Made by a program: the position numbers and the translations under genes
In this document: positions 14,315 to 16,402 of the stretch, piece by piece
Layout of the letters: each line of letters begins with the position of its first letter
Position numbering within the stretch: position 1 is the first letter of the stretch
Origin: JAWOJF01 sp046481785
Lineage (GTDB): Bacteria > Bacteroidota > Ignavibacteria > Ignavibacteriales > Ignavibacteriaceae
NCBI GenBank assembly: GCA_046481785.1
Contig: JAWOJF010000084.1
Coordinates: 1-16,402 of the forward strand
Direction of reading: 5' to 3'
Length of the DNA: 16,402 bases
Notes under the pieces: generated by a model
What the model was told of the DNA's origin: nothing
The model's database searches: none
What the model saw: the letters and a program-made list of their open reading frames with translations, nothing else

Positions 14315-15718
14315 CTACTTCTTTAAAACGGGGAAATCCTTTTTTATTAATCCATACAGATGAACCAGTACCGCCGCAGTCAAACCGGCAATCATAGGCT
14401 CCAACTGGTATAACACTTCATTTTGTACAAAGTTTGCTCTAATAAAATACCATGTTACACTGCATACGGCTGCAAGAATCATTTCAAAAAGAATTAGTCT
14501 ATCCGGTATACGGAATCTTTCATAGTATGCACTTATTACAGGAAGGATAATTACCGGTATACAAAACGATCCGATCGTATACCATATCTCAATTACCGAA
14601 GGTATTGCCAATGCAAGAATTATCGATATGGTTCCTGAAACAGAAAGCCCTATTATTGTATAAATTTTAAGCTTGCTTTCATCTTGAAATTTATCCATTC
14701 TGAAAATAAAATCTCTCCCGATTGTTGTTCCGCTTAAGAACAAAAAGCTGTTAAATGTAGACATAATAGTAGCAAAAAGGCCGGCATAAAACAGCCCTTT
14801 AAGCCCGGGGGATAAAACCTTTTCAGCTAACAGGGGGAATGAAAGCACAGGCTGCTGAATACCCGGCAGGGAAGCCCTGGCATATAAGCCAGTAGTTGTG
14901 GTTAAGAAATCAAACACAGCCCATAAAATAATTGATATAAGTATTCCCTTTACTGCAACATTGCTGTCTTTTGCCGCATAACATCTCTGATGAAAACCGG
15001 GGTCTGCAAAGGTCCACAATGCAATTAGAAACCATACTATAATAAATGCCGGCGATGCCCCGCCTGTCAGTTGCAGATGTTCTGCAGGAAGGTTTTGAGC
15101 CAGATAATCAACTCCGCCAAAAGTTGAAAACGATAAAAGAACTATAACTATAAAACCGCCAAACATAATAAAAAACTGAAATGCATCGGTGTAAAGATCA
15201 GACCGGTACCCCCCTTTGAACAAATAAGAAAGGGATAAAGCTAAAGCAATAAGCAGGCTGACGAAAGTAGTGGTTCCAAAAATAAGGGAGATTAATCCGG
15301 CTACCATTAAAAGATATGGCGCCGGGGAAACCAGTATAAAAATAAAAACGGCTGAAGTTAATCCTGCCTTCCTGCCATATACCTGTGTTAGTTTATCGGG
15401 GATGGTAAACAATGAGGCCATACGGATTTTCTTTGCAAAGAATAATGCGAATAAAAAAGCAAAAACATAATAAGGGAACCCCTGAGTAAACCAGCTTGCT
15501 ATTCCGTAACGGTAGGTAAATTCTCCCACTCCAAGTATTCCGCCATACCAGGTAGAAACGTTGGTAAGAATAAAAAGAGGTAAACCTACATTTCTTCCAC
15601 TCAACAAATAATCGCTGGCTTCTTCCCTGCTTTTTCTTCCGGCAATAAAACCAATAATTAAAACAACTAAAAAGAATACTACTATGACAGCAATATCTAT
15701 GTCAGCAAATGTTACCAT
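14315..15718 (-). CDS. Sodium:solute symporter (SSS family), possibly thiamine-related
   Basis: Inner-membrane, Na+-driven importer of the SSS/PutP-SGLT family. The 467 residues have about 13 hydrophobic segments. Family marks include GRKSREEASDYLLSGRNVGL after TM1, NVSTWYGGILGVGEFTYRYG in the TM2 region, KGGYRSDLYTDAFQFFIMFGG (the family's D-x-x-Q-x-x-x-M signature region) and GLFATIMSTFNSFLFLSGT followed by TIGRDF (the TM with the S-T-x-[ND]-S sodium site). Substrate cannot be read from the sequence. It follows thiamine pyrophosphokinase by 48 nt on the same strand, and an SSS-type carrier (named ThiV) has been proposed elsewhere for thiamine or its pyrimidine precursor, so a thiamine-related substrate is a reasonable inference. 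No TPP riboswitch lies in the 48-nt gap. SD is weak. Confidence 0.87.
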   Translation of the reverse strand: MVTFADIDIAVIVVFFLVVLIIGFIAGRKSREEASDYLLSGRNVGLPLFILTNVSTWYGGILGVGEFTYRYGIASWFTQGFPYYVFAFLFALFFAKKIRMASLFTIPDKLTQVYGRKAGLTSAVFIFILVSPAPYLLMVAGLISLIFGTTTFVSLLIALALSLSYLFKGGYRSDLYTDAFQFFIMFGGFIVIVLLSFSTFGGVDYLAQNLPAEHLQLTGGASPAFIIVWFLIALWTFADPGFHQRCYAAKDSNVAVKGILISIILWAVFDFLTTTTGLYARASLPGIQQPVLSFPLLAEKVLSPGLKGLFYAGLFATIMSTFNSFLFLSGTTIGRDFIFRMDKFQDESKLKIYTIIGLSVSGTISIILALAIPSVIEIWYTIGSFCIPVIILPVISAYYERFRIPDRLILFEMILAAVCSVTWYFIRANFVQNEVLYQLEPMIAGLTAAVLVHLYGLIKKDFPVLKK

Positions 15719-15766
15719 ACTCTGTGAATGATTTATAAATTTATCAGGTTATATGAAGGAAAAAGA

Positions 15767-16402
15767 TTAAATAAAAAGATCTTGTTGTTTAACGGTATTA
15801 AAATCACGGATTATAAAAATCATTCCGCCTGAAATTCTTAATCTAACCGAATCAGAAACTGCGGCATTACTTGTGCTTTCACGTTTACCAAACGGCAGGG
15901 CCGTATTTTTTAAAGCGTACTTTAGTCCGGTTGATGTTATTTTAGTATCCATATCAAAACCATAAAGAGAAATTGTTTCTCCGGGAGATGTATTTATTTC
16001 TACATCCCCCTTATACGGAGTAAGTAATGAATTTTCTGCTATTATCCTGATTTTAATTTTATTATAAAATTTAATTACAATACCAAGGTTACAAAATGTA
16101 TGATCAAGACGATCGCCGGTAACACCGGTAAGAATAACCTCTTTGCATCCATTCTTAATGGCATACTTCAGGCATTTTTCAACATCGGTATCATTCTGCC
16201 CTTCCAGCTTTATAATCTTTGACTTTTTATTAAAATATTTCAGGTTCTTAGATGTAATTGAATCCAGATCGCCAATAATTACATCGGGAGTAAGATTTAA
16301 CTTACGGGCAGAGTTTGCACCGCCATCGGCACATATAAGAGACGAATAATTTCTTTTCTGAAGAAAAGTAACTAAACTTTTTTTAGGTGGTTTGCCATTG
16401 GC
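15767..16402 (-). CDS. thiN: Thiamine pyrophosphokinase, nearly complete (N-terminus cut by window edge)
   Basis: Transfers pyrophosphate from ATP to thiamine, giving the cofactor thiamine diphosphate. The minus-strand frame is open from the window edge to the TAA at 15769-15767, giving 211 residues. It starts at ANGKPPKKSL, the family's opening strand, so only about 8-10 residues are missing. Motifs: CADGGANSARKL (24-35), PDVIIGDLDSI (39-49) with the Mg/diphosphate-binding aspartates, NDTDVEKCLKYAIKNG (70-85), LTGVTGDRLDHTFCNL (91-106), and the C-terminal thiamine-binding domain with TGLKYALKNTALPFG and TSNAA. An internal ATG at 15952 opens a 61-residue frame that is only the tail of this gene and not a start. 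The symporter gene follows after 48 nt. Any TPP riboswitch would be upstream, outside the window. Confidence 0.92.
   Translation of the reverse strand, partial: ANGKPPKKSLVTFLQKRNYSSLICADGGANSARKLNLTPDVIIGDLDSITSKNLKYFNKKSKIIKLEGQNDTDVEKCLKYAIKNGCKEVILTGVTGDRLDHTFCNLGIVIKFYNKIKIRIIAENSLLTPYKGDVEINTSPGETISLYGFDMDTKITSTGLKYALKNTALPFGKRESTSNAAVSDSVRLRISGGMIFIIRDFNTVKQQDLFI

Noticed and set aside
15719..15766. TPP riboswitch controlling the symporter
   Set aside because: The 48-nt gap is too short and lacks the conserved THI-box core; the likely site is upstream of thiN, outside the window.
15767..15952. Separate small protein of 61 residues
   Set aside because: The frame is open upstream to the window edge and reads as thiamine pyrophosphokinase, so this is its C-terminal end.

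Overview
The window reads as two unrelated pieces of DNA joined near position 800. Positions 1 to about 800 carry the 3' part of a Dps-type ferritin, a strong intrinsic terminator, and the first third of a UbiA/MenA-type prenyltransferase. By eye this piece is somewhat richer in G+C (about 38-47% in the lines I counted) and looks like Bacteroidota. From about 800 to the end the DNA is A+T-rich (roughly a third G+C), mostly lacks Shine-Dalgarno sequences, and encodes proteins that remind me of Ignavibacteriota or a neighbouring lineage of the Bacteroidota/Chlorobiota group. That taxonomic guess rests on memory of protein style, not on a search. At the joint the prenyltransferase (+) and a citrate synthase (-) are both cut in mid-gene and meet tail to tail. 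This is the pattern expected of an assembly chimera, or less likely a real rearrangement.

Right of the joint, the truncated citrate synthase gene is divergent from a secreted HEAT-repeat/cyclophilin protein (1168-3141). That gene converges on a fused PabB-PabC gene for p-aminobenzoate, the folate precursor (3182-5044, minus). Next is a small alpha-glucan block. It has an SLC45/sucrose-maltose-type MFS permease (5256-6749, plus) and a facing two-gene operon of an exported GH13 cyclomaltodextrinase/neopullulanase-like enzyme and a second, paralogous MFS permease (10125 to 6993, minus). The two permeases converge on an intergenic region holding a 70-bp element with perfect 10-bp terminal inverted repeats and two internal hairpins, which looks like a REP or MITE. 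The enzyme would cut maltodextrins outside the cytoplasm and the permeases would import the products; no SusC/SusD pair is present.

A 631-bp region with no convincing gene (10126-10756) separates this block from smpB-tyrS (trans-translation factor and tyrosyl-tRNA synthetase). Then comes a pair that both start with TTG: pyruvoyl-dependent arginine decarboxylase (polyamine synthesis) and a TerC/Alx-family membrane protein. They lie in the same reading frame, separated by one stop codon and five codons. A palindromic repeat pair (14186-14258) lies between terC and a minus-strand pair formed by thiamine pyrophosphokinase (cut by the right window edge) and a sodium:solute symporter, which together suggest thiamine-related uptake.

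I found no CRISPR array, tRNA, rRNA, transposase or phage gene. Most of the window is housekeeping and ordinary catabolic content. The points worth a second look are the joint near 800, the two palindromic repeat elements, the symporter beside thiamine pyrophosphokinase, and the HEAT-cyclophilin fusion.
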